Assembly: GCA_037179515.1 (NCBI GenBank)
Contig: JAXCGZ010019332.1
Location: 1 to 64,000, forward strand
From: Halocaridina rubra
Lineage: Eukaryota; Arthropoda; Malacostraca; Decapoda; Atyidae
Length of the DNA stretch: 64,000 nt
Reading direction: 5' to 3'
Shown here: positions 19,848-32,223 of the stretch, one piece after another
How the letters are laid out: the number at the start of each line of letters is the position of its first letter
Position numbering within the stretch: the first letter of the stretch is position 1
Position numbers and translations under genes: made by a program
The notes under the pieces: model-generated
Told to the model about the DNA's origin: nothing
What the model saw: the letters and a program-made list of their open reading frames with translations, nothing else
Database searches by the model: none

Positions 19848-22669
19848 TTGTTATACACAAATGCTGATGGATTAGCTGGTAAGGCAGTTGAATTAAAAGG
19901 TAGGATTCACAACAGTAAGGCAGATATAGTAGCAATTACAGAGACTAAGTTGAGTGAGGACATAAACAGTGTCACAGGTTTTCCTAAGGGCTTCAGAATA
20001 TTAAGGGTTGAAAGATCTGAGAGGACTGGTGGAGGGATAGCACTGCTCATAAGTGAAAAGATTCAAGTTGAAGAAATAAACTTGGCTATAGAAAATGAGT
20101 TCAAGGAATTTCTTGTTGCTCGCATAAATACTGGGTCAAAGAGCATTATAGTAACTGTTGTATATAACCCACCAAGGAACCAGAATAGGCTAGAAGTTTA
20201 TGAAGAAAGTCATATAGGTACTATTGAAGTCTTAAACTCAATTGTTAACATGGCACGGGAGAGAAAGTGTAGGATTTTGATTATAGAAGATTTTAATCAT
20301 AAAGAGATAGATTGGATAAATCTTGACCCACACAGTGGTGAGGACTAATTCGGGGCAAGATTCCTAGATTGCGCACAAGGGAATTTCCTACACCAACATG
20401 TAATGGAACCAACGAGGGCCACGGGTGGGGATGAGCCATCACTACTTGATCTAGTATTCACAAATAATGTGTTGTATATTGAAAATATTGAGTATGAACC
20501 ACCAATTGGACAGAGTGACCACTGTGTGTTGTTGATGGAGTATATCATTGAAGATATTCTGCCTGAGAGTAGAGGCACTGAGGACATGAGGAGGAACTAT
20601 CCGAAAGGAGATTACATCAAAATGAATGAGCATTTTGCAGTTATTGACTGGAGAACCTTATTTTACAACAAATCTGTACAAGAAATGTATGACATCTTTT
20701 GTGAGAAATATGGGAAGATAGTAGATTGCTGCACACCTGTCACCAAAGTAGATGTAATTCATGCCAGAGAGAAATGGTTCGATAATGAGTGTAAAAGAGC
20801 TAAGGAGTGGAGAGACAAATGCTGGAAAAGGTATAGGAGGAGACAAAACATAAATGCCTGGCAAACCTACAAAAGAGCAAGAAATGACTACCTAAGTAAA
20901 AGGAGAGAGGCAGAGAGAGACTATGAGAGGGACATCACCAGGAAGGCTAAAGAAAATCCCAAGCTTTTCCACAGCTTTATCAGAGGAAAACTGAAGGTAA
21001 AAGAACAGGTTTTAAGGCTAAATAGAGCGGATGGAAGCATCACTGAGACGGATGAAGAGATCTGCAAATAATTGAACAAGGAGTTTCAGTCAGTATTTAC
21101 AGTAGAAAATACCCCACCCCCTCATATTGCAGAGATAGAAGCTCAAGGGCCGGTATTAGAGAACATCAACCTTACAGCCACAGAGGTATGCAAAGCGCTG
21201 ATGGATTTAGATGTTCATAAAGCTACAGGTCCTGATGACATATCCCCTCATGTACTTAAAAATGCGCAAACTCAATATCAGTGGCACTAAGTATCATATT
21301 TAAAAAGTCACTGGTGTCGGGGGAGATTCCAAGATGCTGGAAACAAGCAAATGTGATACCTATCTTCAAAAAGTGAAGGAGGGATACGGCCCTGAACTAT
21401 AGACCAGTCTCCTTGACCAGCATAGTCTGCAAAGCTATGGAGAAACTACTAAGGAAACATATCTCTCTTCACTTGGAATCCTTCAACTTTTTGTCAGTGA
21501 GGCAACATGGCTTCAGAGAAGGTAGATCAACAGTAACAAACTTATTAGAATTTTATGATGAGGTAAGCCGAATGTTACAGGAAAGAGAGGGCTTGGCAGA
21601 TTGCATATTCCTAGACTTCCAGAAAGCGTTTGACACTGTTCCACATGGGAGATTAATTAGGAGGCCGCAAGCAATGGCTAGAATAGGTGGAAATGTCTTG
21701 GAATGGATAAAAACTTACTTAGAAGGAAGGGAACAGAGGGTTAAAGTAAGACACTCAGTGTCTGAATGGAGAAGAGTTAGTAGTGGAGTTCCACAGGGTT
21801 CAGTTTTAGGGCCACTTTTGTTCCTTGTATATGTAAATGACCTACCAGACTCTGTAAATTCATTCATGAATATGTTTGCAGATGATGAAAAGATTGTGAA
21901 GATAGTAAAAAATGAGAACAATGGTAGAGAACTTCAGGAGGATCTAAATAGTCTGCATGAGTGGTCAGAAAAGTGGCTAATGAAATTCAGTACTTCAAAA
22001 TGTAAGGTAATGAGAATGGGTGCAAGTGCAAGAAGGCCCAAGCTTGACTACTCGGTGGCTGGAGTACAACTTCAAGAGACAGAAAATGAGAGAGATCTAG
22101 GAGTAAACATACTGGCAGAATTGTCTCCAGAAATACATATAAATGGCATAGTAAGGGCAGCATATGCATTCTTATTAAATGTAAGGGTAGCCTTCAGGCA
22201 CATGGACAAGGAAATGTTCAGAAATATTTATGTAACCTATGTGAGGCCAAAACTAGAATATGCAGCCACCTTTTAGAATCATCACTTGAAAAAGCACATA
22301 GCTAAGCTTGAAAAAGTTCGAAGACATGCCACAAAACTGGTGCCAGAAATATGCAATCTCAGTTATGATGAGAGGCTGAGGAAATTAAACTTACCATCAC
22401 TGGAAGCTAGAAGATTGAGGGGGGATATGGTGACAGTCTTTAAATTCCTTCATGGTTATGATAGAGTGGATAGGGATGGATATTTTGATATGGCTGGCTC
22501 TAGAACTAGAGGTCATAGTTTGAAGCTTCGTAAGAAAACTTGTTTGCAGGATGTAAGGAAATACTTTTTCAGTGTAAGAGTAGTTGATAATTGGAATTGG
22601 CTAAGCGAGGAGGTAGTTAATGCTATCTCAATCCATAGTTTTAAGGACAGGTATGATAAGTATCACTAA
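19848..22669 (+). pseudogene. ORF2 (EN-RT) of copy 8 with several stops
   Basis: This full-length ORF2 is homologous to 22758-25580. Disruptions visible: TCA to TAA at 20346, GAA to TAA at 21069, a one-base loss near 21260, GGA to TGA at 21374, and TGG to TAG at 22274. The polymerase box reads FADDEK, keeping both aspartates. EN motifs (TETKLS; ..EDFNHKEIDW with Gly-to-Glu before DFN; SDHCVL) are present. The frame begins in a 94-nt overlap with the end of ORF1. Confidence 0.9.
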
Positions 22670-22757
22670 GTCTAAAAATGGAACCGATGAGGAGACGGGA
22701 AGATACGAGCTTTGGGCTCTTTCCCGTAAACACAATTAGGTAATCACACACACAAGA

Positions 22758-25580
22758 TTGTTATACACAAATGCTGATGGATTAGCTGGTAAGGCAGTAG
22801 AATTAAAAGATAGGATTCACAACAGTAAGGCAGATATAGTAGCAGTTACAGAGACTAAGTTGAGTGAGGACATAAACAGTGTCACAGTTTTTCCTAAGGG
22901 CTTCAGAATACTAAGGGTTGAAAGATCTGAGAGGACTGGTGGAGGGATAGCACTGCTCATAAGTGAGAGGATTCAAGTTGAAGAAATAAACTTGGCTATA
23001 GAAAGTGAGTTCAGGGAATTTCTTGTTGCTCGCATAAATACTGGGTCAGAGAGCATTATAATAACTGTTGTATACAACCCACCAAGGTACCAAATTAGGC
23101 TTGAAGTTTATGAGGAAAGTCATATAGGTACTATTGAAGTCATAAACTCAGTTGTTAACATGGCACGGGAAAAAAAATGTAGGATTTTGATTATGGGAGA
23201 CTTTAATCATAAAGAGATAGATTGGATAAATCTTGACCCACACAGTGGTGAGGACTCATTCGGGGCAAGATTCCTAGATTGCGTACAAGGGAATTTCCTA
23301 CACCAACATGTAATGGAACCAACAAGGGCCAGGGGTGGGGATGAGCCATCACTACTTGATCTAGTGTTCACAGATAATGTGTTGGATATTGAAAATATTG
23401 AGTATGAACCACCAATTGGAAAGAGTGACCACTGTGTGTTGTTGATGGAGTATATCATTGAAGATATTCTTCCTGAGAGTAGAGGCACTGAGGACATGAG
23501 GAGGAACTATCCGAAAGGAGATTACATCAAAATGAATGAGCTTTTTGCAGTTATTGACTGGAGAACCTTATTTTACAACAAATCTGTACAAGAAATGTAT
23601 GACATATTTTGTGAGAAATATGGAGAGATAGTAGATTGCTGCATACCTGTCACCAAAGTAGGTGTAATTCATGCCAGAGAGAAATGGTTCGATAATGGGT
23701 GTAAAAGAGCTAAGGAGTGGAGAGACAAATGCTGGAAAAGGTATAGTAGGAGAAAAAACATAAATGCTTGGCAAACCTACAAAAGAGCAAGAAATGACTA
23801 CCTTAGTAAAAGGAGAGAGGCAGAGAGAGATTATGAGAGGGACATCACCAGGAAGGCTAAAGAAAATCCCAAGCTTTTCCACAGCTTTATCAGAGGAAAA
23901 CTGAAGGTAAAAGAACAGGTTTTAAGGCTAAAGAGAGCGGATGGAAGCATCACTGAGACGGATGAAGAGATCTGCAAAGAATTGAACAAGGAGTTTCAGT
24001 CAGTATTTACAGTAGAAAATACCCCACCCCCTCAGATTGCAGTGATAGAAGCTCAAGGGCCGGTATTAGAGAACATCAACCTTACAGCCACAGAGGTATG
24101 CAAAGCGCTGATGGATTTAGATGTTCATAAAGCTACAGGTCCTGATGACATATCCCCTCATGTGCTTAAAAAATGCGCAAACACAATATCAGTGGCACTA
24201 AGTATCATATTTAAGGAGTCACTGGAGTCGGGGGAGATTCCAAGATGCTGGAAACAAGCAAATGTGATACCTATCTTCAAAAAGGGAAGGAGGGATACGG
24301 CTCTGAACTATAGACCAGTTTCCCTGACCAGCATAGTTTGCAAAGTTATGGAGAAACTACTAAGGAAACATATCTCTCTTCACTTGGAATCCTTCAACTT
24401 TTTGTCAGTGAGGCAACATGGCTTCAGAGAAGGTAGATCAACAGTAACAAACTTATTAGAATTTTATGATGAGGTAAGCCAAATCTTACAGGAAAGAGAG
24501 GGCTTGGCAGATTGCATATTCCTAGACTTCCAGAAAGCGTTTGACACTGTTCCACATGGGAGATTAATTAGGAAGCTACAAGCAATGGCTAGAATAGGTG
24601 GAAATGTTTTGGAATGGATAAAAACTTACTTAGAAGGAAGGGAACAGAGGGTTAGAGTAAGACACTCAGTGTCTGAATGGAGAAGAGTTAGTAGTGGAGT
24701 TCCACAGGGTTCAGTTTTAGGGCCACTTTTGTTCCTTGTATATGTAAATGACCTACCAGAGTCTGTAAATTCATTCATGAATATGTTTGCAGATGATGCA
24801 AAGATTGTGAAGAAAGTAAAAAACGAGAACAATGGTAGAGAACTTCAGGAGGATCTAAATAATCTGCATGAGTGGTCAGAAAAGTGGCTAATGAAATTCA
24901 ATACTTCAAAATGTAAGGTAATGAGAATGGGTACAAGTGCAAGAAGGCCCAAGCTTGACTACTCGGTGGCTGGAGTACAACTTCAAGAGACAGAAAATGA
25001 GAGAGACCTAGGAGTAAACATATTGGCAGATTTGTCTCCAGAAATACATATAAATGGCGTAGTAAGGGCAGCATATGCATTCTTATCAAATGTAAGGGTA
25101 GCCTTCAGGCACATGGACAAGGAAATGTTCAGAAATATTTATGTAACCTATGTGAGGCCAAAACTCGAATATGCAGCCCCCTTTTGGAATCCGCACTTGA
25201 AAAAGCACATAGCTAAGCTTGAAAAAGTTCAAAGACATGCCACGAAACTGGTGCCAGAAATACGCAATCTCGGTTATGATGAGAGGCTTAGGGAATTAGA
25301 CTTGCCATCACTCGAAGCTAGAAGAGTAAGGGGGGATATGGTGACAGTCTTTAAATTCCTTCATGGTTATGATAGAGTGGATAGGGATCGATATTTCGAT
25401 ATGGCTGGCTCTAGAACTAGAGGTCATAGTTTGAAGCTTCGTCAGAAAACTTGTTTGCAGGATGTAAGGAAATACTTTTTCAGTGTAAGAGTAGTTGATA
25501 ATTGGAATTGGCTAAGCGAGGAGGTAGTTAATGCTACCTCAATCCATAGTTTTAAGGACAGGTATGATAAGTATCACTAA
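22758..25580 (+). CDS. Intact LINE ORF2: apurinic-type endonuclease and reverse transcriptase (CR1/L2-like), 940 residues
   Basis: This is the only uninterrupted full ORF2 in the window. The endonuclease occupies residues about 1-235, with N5 in TNADGL, ETK at 32-34, GDFN at 147-150 and SDH at 223-225, the usual metal and catalytic positions. A basic linker (about 300-395, KRAKEW..KCWKRY) follows. The RT spans about 440-700: NYRPVSL at 517, FLDFQKAF with Asp590, QGSVLGPLLF at 650, FADD at 677-680. The C-terminal region (780-940) ends in a WNWLSEEVV motif. In this family EN nicks the target and RT copies the RNA at the nick. The listed start is TTG; no in-frame ATG precedes the endonuclease core, so normal translation probably depends on ORF1. 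As a 5'-truncated copy it has no promoter of its own. Confidence 0.9.
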   Translation: MLYTNADGLAGKAVELKDRIHNSKADIVAVTETKLSEDINSVTVFPKGFRILRVERSERTGGGIALLISERIQVEEINLAIESEFREFLVARINTGSESIIITVVYNPPRYQIRLEVYEESHIGTIEVINSVVNMAREKKCRILIMGDFNHKEIDWINLDPHSGEDSFGARFLDCVQGNFLHQHVMEPTRARGGDEPSLLDLVFTDNVLDIENIEYEPPIGKSDHCVLLMEYIIEDILPESRGTEDMRRNYPKGDYIKMNELFAVIDWRTLFYNKSVQEMYDIFCEKYGEIVDCCIPVTKVGVIHAREKWFDNGCKRAKEWRDKCWKRYSRRKNINAWQTYKRARNDYLSKRREAERDYERDITRKAKENPKLFHSFIRGKLKVKEQVLRLKRADGSITETDEEICKELNKEFQSVFTVENTPPPQIAVIEAQGPVLENINLTATEVCKALMDLDVHKATGPDDISPHVLKKCANTISVALSIIFKESLESGEIPRCWKQANVIPIFKKGRRDTALNYRPVSLTSIVCKVMEKLLRKHISLHLESFNFLSVRQHGFREGRSTVTNLLEFYDEVSQILQEREGLADCIFLDFQKAFDTVPHGRLIRKLQAMARIGGNVLEWIKTYLEGREQRVRVRHSVSEWRRVSSGVPQGSVLGPLLFLVYVNDLPESVNSFMNMFADDAKIVKKVKNENNGRELQEDLNNLHEWSEKWLMKFNTSKCKVMRMGTSARRPKLDYSVAGVQLQETENERDLGVNILADLSPEIHINGVVRAAYAFLSNVRVAFRHMDKEMFRNIYVTYVRPKLEYAAPFWNPHLKKHIAKLEKVQRHATKLVPEIRNLGYDERLRELDLPSLEARRVRGDMVTVFKFLHGYDRVDRDRYFDMAGSRTRGHSLKLRQKTCLQDVRKYFFSVRVVDNWNWLSEEVVNATSIHSFKDRYDKYH

Positions 25581-25605
25581 GTCTAAAAATGGAACCGATC
25601 AGGAG

Positions 25606-25638
25606 ACGGGAAGATACGAGCTTTGGGCTCTTTCCCGT
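25606..25638 (+). promoter_or_regulatory. 3' UTR nested hairpin of the CR1-like element (best copy)
   Basis: Outer stem ACGGGAA (25606-25612) pairs with TTCCCGT (25632-25638). An inner stem GAGC (25618-25621) pairs with GCTC (25627-25630) around a TTTGG loop. The same structure is kept in copies 3-9, 11, 12, 14, 15 and 17 a short distance before the tail. In L2/CR1-type LINEs a 3' stem-loop is recognised by the RT; assigning that role here is inference. Confidence 0.6.
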
Positions 25639-25681
25639 AAACACAATTAGGTAATCACAATTAGGTAATCACACACACAAT

Positions 25682-25924
25682 ATGGTGACAGTCTTTAAAT
25701 TCCTTCATGGTTATGATAGAGTGGATAGGGATCGATATTTTGATATGGCTGGCTCTAGAACTAGAGGTCATAGTTTGAAGCTTCGTCAGAAAACTTCTTT
25801 GCAGGATGTAAGGAAATACTTTTTCAGTGTAAGAGTAGTTGATAATTGGAATTGGCTAAGCGAGGAGGTAGTTAATGCTATCTCAATGCATAGTTTTAAG
25901 GACAGGTATTATAAGTATCACTAA
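25682..25924 (+). pseudogene. A-half open frame (C-terminal 80 residues of ORF2), first of nine
   Basis: The frame starts at MVTVFKFLHGYDRV and ends KDRYYKYH, with the marker residues LRQKTSL and SMHSFKDRYYKYH. It is repeated in every unit and is frameshifted in unit 4 by a 2 bp loss. The same RYYKYH ending occurs outside the array only in copy 12 (near 36330), which identifies the source lineage of A. Confidence 0.8.
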
Positions 25925-26007
25925 GTCTAAAATGGAACCGATCAGGAGACGGGAAGATACGAGCTTTGGGCTCTTTCCCGTAAACACAATTAGGTAATCA
26001 CACACAC

Positions 26008-26475
26008 ATGGACAAGGAAATGTTCAGAAATATTTATATAACCTATGTAAGGCCAAACCTGGAATATGCAGCCCCCTTTTTGAAGCCGCACTTGAAAAAG
26101 CATATAGCTAAGCTTGAAAAAGTTCAAAGACATGCCACGAAACTGGTGCCAGAAATACGCAATCTCAGTTATGATGAGAGGCTGAGGGAATTAGACTTAA
26201 CATCACTGGAAGCTAGAAGATTGAGGGGGGATATGGTGAGAGTCTTTAAATTCCTTCATGGTTACAATAGAGTGGATAGGGATCGATATTTTGATATGGC
26301 AGGCTCTAGAACTAAAGGTCATAGTTTGAAGCTTCGTAAGAAAACTTCTTTGCAGGATGTAAGGAAATACTTTTTCAATGTAAGAGTAGTTGATAATTGG
26401 AATTCACTAAGCGAGGAGGTAGTTAATGCTATCTCAATCCATAGTTTTAAGGAAATGTATGATAAGTATCACTAA
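26008..26475 (+). pseudogene. B-half open frame (C-terminal 155 residues of ORF2), first of nine
   Basis: This ATG-initiated frame of 155 codons begins at MDKEMFRNIYITYVRP and ends KEMYDKYH. It is repeated, nearly unchanged, at 26946, 27880, 28812, 29736, 30672, 31618, 32550 and 33484. It contains none of the RT catalytic motifs, only the region after the LSPEIHI segment. Variant residues against intact ORF2 (FLKPHL for FWNPHL, ELDLTSLE, RVFKFLHGYNRV, SRTKGHS, FFNVRVV) mark the array lineage. Openness probably reflects recent amplification rather than selection. Confidence 0.8.
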
Positions 26476-26562
26476 GTATAAAATTAAACCAATCAGGAGA
26501 CGGAAAGATAACATCTTAATGCTCTTTACCGTAAACACAATTAGGTAAATAGAATTGGGTAA

Positions 26563-26605
<43 letters not shown>

Positions 26606-27500
26606 ATGGTGACAGTCTTTAAATTCCTTCATGGTTATGATAGAGTGGATAGGGATCGATATTTTGATATGGCTGGCTCTAGAACTAGAGGTCATAGTTT
26701 GAAGCTTCGTCAGAAAACTTCTTTGCAGGATGTAAGGAAATACTTTTTCAGTGTAAGAGTAGTTGATAATTGGAATTGGCTAAGCGAGGAGGTAGTTAAT
26801 GCTATCTCAATGCATAGTTTTAAGGACAGGTATTATAAGTATCACTAAGTCTAAAATGGAACCGATCAGGAGACGGGAAGATACGAGCTTTGGGCTCTTT
26901 CCCGTAAACACAATTAGGTAATCACAATTAGGTAATCACACACACATGGACAAGGAAATGTTCAGAAATATTTATATAACCTATGTAAGGCCAAACCTGG
27001 AATATGCAGCCCCCTTTTTGAAGCCGCACTTGAAAAAGCATATAGCTAAGCTTGAAAAAGTTCAAAGACATGCCACGAAACTGGTGCCAGAAATACGCAA
27101 TCTCAGTTATGATGAGAGGCTGAGGGAATTAGACTTAACATCACTGGAAGCTAGAAGATTGAGGGGGGATATGGTGAGAGTCTTTAAATTCCTTCATGGT
27201 TACAATAGAGTGGATAGGGATCGATATTTTGATATGGCAGGCTCTAGAACTAAAGGTCATAGTTTGAAGCTTCGTAAGAAAACTTCTTTGCAGGATGTAA
27301 GGAAATACTTTTTCAATGTAAGAGTAGTTGATAATTGGAATTCACTAAGCGAGGAGGTAGTTAATGCTATCTCAATCCATAGTTTTAAGGAAATGTATGA
27401 TAAGTATCACTAAGTATAAAATTAAACCAATCAGGAGACGGAAAGATAACATCTTAATGCTCTTTACCGTAAACACAATTAGGTAAATAGAATTAGGTAA

Positions 27501-27551
<51 letters not shown>

Positions 27552-28434
27552 ATGGTGACAGTCTTTAAATTCCTTCATGGTTATGATAGAGTGGATAGGG
27601 ATCGATATTTTGATATGGCTGGCTCTAGAACTAGAGGTCATAGTTTGAAGCTTCGTCAGAAAACTTCTTTGCAGGATGTAAGGAAATACTTTTTCAGTGT
27701 AAGAGTAGTTGATAATTGGAATTGGCTAAGCGAGGAGGTAGTTAATGCTATCTCAATGCATAGTTTTAAGGACAGGTATTATAAGTATCACTAAGTCTAA
27801 AATGGAACCGATCAGGAGACGGGAAGATACGAGCTTTGGGCTCTTTCCCGTAAACACAATTAGGTAATCACACACACACATGGACAAGGAAATGTTCAGA
27901 AATATTTATATAACCTATGTAAGGCCAAACCTGGAATATGCAGCCCCCTTTTTGAAGCCGCACTTGAAAAAGCATATAGCTAAGCTTGAAAAAGTTCAAA
28001 GACATGCCACGAAACTGGTGCCAGAAATACGCAATCTCAGTTATGATGAGAGGCTGAGGGAATTAGACTTAACATCACTGGAAGCTAGAAGATTGAGGGG
28101 GGATATGGTGAGAGTCTTTAAATTCCTTCATGGTTACAATAGAGTGGATAGGGATCGATATTTTGATATGGCAGGCTCTAGAACTAAAGGTCATAGTTTG
28201 AAGCTTCGTAAGAAAACTTCTTTGCAGGATGTAAGGAAATACTTTTTCAATGTAAGAGTAGTTGATAATTGGAATTCACTAAGCGAGGAGGTAGTTAATG
28301 CTATCTCAATCCATAGTTTTAAGGAAATGTATGATAAGTATCACTAAGTATAAAATTAAACCAATCAGGAGACGGAAAGATAACATCTTAATGCTCTTTA
28401 CCGTAAACACAATTAGGTAAATAGAATTAGGTAA

Positions 28435-28473
<39 letters not shown>

Positions 28474-29366
28474 ATGGTGACAGTCTTTAAATTCCTTCAT
28501 GGTTATGATAGTGGATAGGGATCGATATTTTGATATGGCTGGCTCTAGAACTAGAGGTCATAGTTTGAAGCTTCGTCAGAAAACTTCTTTGCAGGATGTA
28601 AGGAAATACTTTTTCAGTGTAAGAGTAGTTGATAATTGGAATTGGCTAAGCGAGGAGGTAGTTAATGCTATCTCAATGCATAGTTTTAAGGACAGGTATT
28701 ATAAGTATCACTAAGTCTAAAATGGAACCGATCAGGAGACGGGAAGATACGAGCTTTGGGCTCTTTCCCGTAAACACAATTAGGTAATCACAATTAGGTA
28801 ATCACACACACATGGACAAGGAAATGTTCAGAAATATTTATATAACCTATGTAAGGCCAAACCTGGAATATGCAGCCCCCTTTTTGAAGCCGCACTTGAA
28901 AAAGCATATAGCTAAGCTTGAAAAAGTTCAAAGACATGCCACGAAACTGGTGCCAGAAATACGCAATCTCAGTTATGATGAGAGGCTGAGGGAATTAGAC
29001 TTAACATCACTGGAAGCTAGAAGATTGAGGGGGGATATGGTGAGAGTCTTTAAATTCCTTCATGGTTACAATAGAGTGGATAGGGATCGATATTTTGATA
29101 TGGCAGGCTCTAGAACTAAAGGTCATAGTTTGAAGCTTCGTAAGAAAACTTCTTTGCAGGATGTAAGGAAATACTTTTTCAATGTAAGAGTAGTTGATAA
29201 TTGGAATTCACTAAGCGAGGAGGTAGTTAATGCTATCTCAATCCATAGTTTTAAGGAAATGTATGATAAGTATCACTAAGTATAAAATTAAACCAATCAG
29301 GAGACGGAAAGATAACATCTTAATGCTCTTTACCGTAAACACAATTAGGTAAATAGAATTAGGTAA

Positions 29367-29405
<39 letters not shown>

Positions 29406-30290
29406 ATGGTGACAGTCTTTAAATTCCTTCATGGTTATGATAGAGTGGATAGGGATCGATATTTTGATATGGCTGGCTCTAGAACTAGAGGTCATAGTTT
29501 GAAGCTTCGTCAGAAAACTTCTTTGCAGGATGTAAGGAAATACTTTTTCAGTGTAAGAGTAGTTGATAATTGGAATTGGCTAAGCGAGGAGGTAGTTAAT
29601 GCTATCTCAATGCATAGTTTTAAGGACAGGTATTATAAGTATCACTAAGTCTAAAATGGAACCGATCAGGAGACGGGAAGATACGAGCTTTGGGCTCTTT
29701 CCCGCCTAGGAACACAATTAGGTAATCACACACACATGGACAAGGAAATGTTCAGAAATATTTATATAACCTATGTAAGGCCAAACCTGGAATATGCAGC
29801 CCCCTTTTTGAAGCCGCACTTGAAAAAGCATATAGCTAAGCTTGAAAAAGTTCAAAGACATGCCACGAAACTGGTGCCAGAAATACGCAATCTCAGTTAT
29901 GATGAGAGGCTGAGGGAATTAGACTTAACATCACTGGAAGCTAGAAGATTGAGGGGGGATATGGTGAGAGTCTTTAAATTCCTTCATGGTTACAATAGAG
30001 TGGATAGGGATCGATATTTTGATATGGCAGGCTCTAGAACTAAAGGTCATAGTTTGAAGCTTCGTAAGAAAACTTCTTTGCAGGATGTAAGGAAATACTT
30101 TTTCAATGTAAGAGTAGTTGATAATTGGAATTCACTAAGCGAGGAGGTAGTTAATGCTATCTCAATCCATAGTTTTAAGGAAATGTATGATAAGTATCAC
30201 TAAGTATAAAATTAAACCAATCAGGAGACGGAAAGATAACATCTTAATGCTCTTTACCGTAAACACAATTAGGTAAATAGAATTAGGTAA

Positions 30291-30331
<41 letters not shown>

Positions 30332-31226
30332 ATGGTGACAGTCTTTAAATTCCTTCATGGTTATGATAGAGTGGATAGGGATCGATATTTTGATATGGCT
30401 GGCTCTAGAACTAGAGGTCATAGTTTGAAGCTTCGTCAGAAAACTTCTTTGCAGGATGTAAGGAAATACTTTTTCAGTGTAAGAGTAGTTGATAATTGGA
30501 ATTGGCTAAGCGAGGAGGTAGTTAATGCTATCTCAATGCATAGTTTTAAGGACAGGTATTATAAGTATCACTAAGTCTAAAATGGAACCGATCAGGAGAC
30601 GGGAAGATACGAGCTTTGGGCTCTTTCCCGTAAACACAATTAGGTAATCACAATTAGGTAATCACACACACATGGACAAGGAAATGTTCAGAAATATTTA
30701 TATAACCTATGTAAGGCCAAACCTGGAATATGCAGCCCCCTTTTTGAAGCCGCACTTGAAAAAGCATATAGCTAAGCTTGAAAAAGTTCAAAGACATGCC
30801 ACGAAACTGGTGCCAGAAATACGCAATCTCAGTTATGATGAGAGGCTGAGGGAATTAGACTTAACATCACTGGAAGCTAGAAGATTGAGGGGGGATATGG
30901 TGAGAGTCTTTAAATTCCTTCATGGTTACAATAGAGTGGATAGGGATCGATATTTTGATATGGCAGGCTCTAGAACTAAAGGTCATAGTTTGAAGCTTCG
31001 TAAGAAAACTTCTTTGCAGGATGTAAGGAAATACTTTTTCAATGTAAGAGTAGTTGATAATTGGAATTCACTAAGCGAGGAGGTAGTTAATGCTATCTCA
31101 ATCCATAGTTTTAAGGAAATGTATGATAAGTATCACTAAGTATAAAATTAAACCAATCAGGAGACGGAAAGATAACATCTTAATGCTCTTTACCGTAAAC
31201 ACAATTAGGTAAATAGAATTAGGTAA

Positions 31227-31277
<51 letters not shown>

Positions 31278-32172
31278 ATGGTGACAGTCTTTAAATTCCT
31301 TCATGGTTATGATAGAGTGGATAGGGATCGATATTTTGATATGGCTGGCTCTAGAACTAGAGGTCATAGTTTGAAGCTTCGTCAGAAAACTTCTTTGCAG
31401 GATGTAAGGAAATACTTTTTCAGTGTAAGAGTAGTTGATAATTGGAATTGGCTAAGCGAGGAGGTAGTTAATGCTATCTCAATGCATAGTTTTAAGGACA
31501 GGTATTATAAGTATCACTAAGTCTAAAATGGAACCGATCAGGAGACGGGAAGATACGAGCTTTGGGCTCTTTCCCGTAAACACAATTAGGTAATCACAAT
31601 TAGGTAATCACACACACATGGACAAGGAAATGTTCAGAAATATTTATATAACCTATGTAAGGCCAAACCTGGAATATGCAGCCCCCTTTTTGAAGCCGCA
31701 CTTGAAAAAGCATATAGCTAAGCTTGAAAAAGTTCAAAGACATGCCACGAAACTGGTGCCAGAAATACGCAATCTCAGTTATGATGAGAGGCTGAGGGAA
31801 TTAGACTTAGCATCACTGGAAGCTAGAAGATTGAGGGGGGATATGGTGAGAGTCTTTAAATTCCTTCATGGTTACAATAGAGTGGATAGGGATCGATATT
31901 TTGATATGGCAGGCTCTAGAACTAAAGGTCATAGTTTGAAGCTTCGTAAGAAAACTTCTTTGCAGGATGTAAGGAAATACTTTTTCAATGTAAGAGTAGT
32001 TGATAATTGGAATTCACTAAGCGAGGAGGTAGTTAATGCTATCTCAATCCATAGTTTTAAGGAAATGTATGATAAGTATCACTAAGTATAAAATTAAACC
32101 AATCAGGAGACGGAAAGATAACATCTTAATGCTCTTTACCGTAAACACAATTAGGTAAATAGAATTAGGTAA

Positions 32173-32223
<51 letters not shown>

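Larger units (their letters stand above)
18300..22757 (+). mobile_element. CR1-like copy 8, the most complete copy (5' UTR, ORF1, ORF2, 3' UTR)
   Basis: Following the CA-rich tail of copy 7, a non-coding 5' region of about 465 bp (pyrimidine-rich near the end) precedes ORF1 at 18766. ORF2 then runs to 22669, followed by a 3' UTR with hairpin and a short CA tail. Both ORFs carry a small number of stops, so the copy is recently dead. It defines the element architecture: about 4.45 kb from the preserved 5' end to the tail. Confidence 0.85.
22755..25680 (+). mobile_element. CR1-like copy 9, truncated exactly at the ORF1/ORF2 boundary
   Basis: It starts at AAGATTGTTATACAC immediately after the short CA tail of copy 8 and runs through an intact ORF2 and 3' UTR to a doubled ATTAGGTAATCACA motif and a short CA tract, where the tandem dimer array starts. 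It lacks ORF1 and 5' UTR. Confidence 0.9.

Noticed and set aside
23207..23497. Minus-strand frame MSSVPLLSGRISS recurring in every EN copy
   Set aside because: Antisense shadow of the endonuclease region.
24626..24832. Minus-strand frame MFSFFTFFTIFASSANIF recurring in every RT copy
   Set aside because: It is the antisense shadow of the conserved RT region; its conservation follows from the sense strand.
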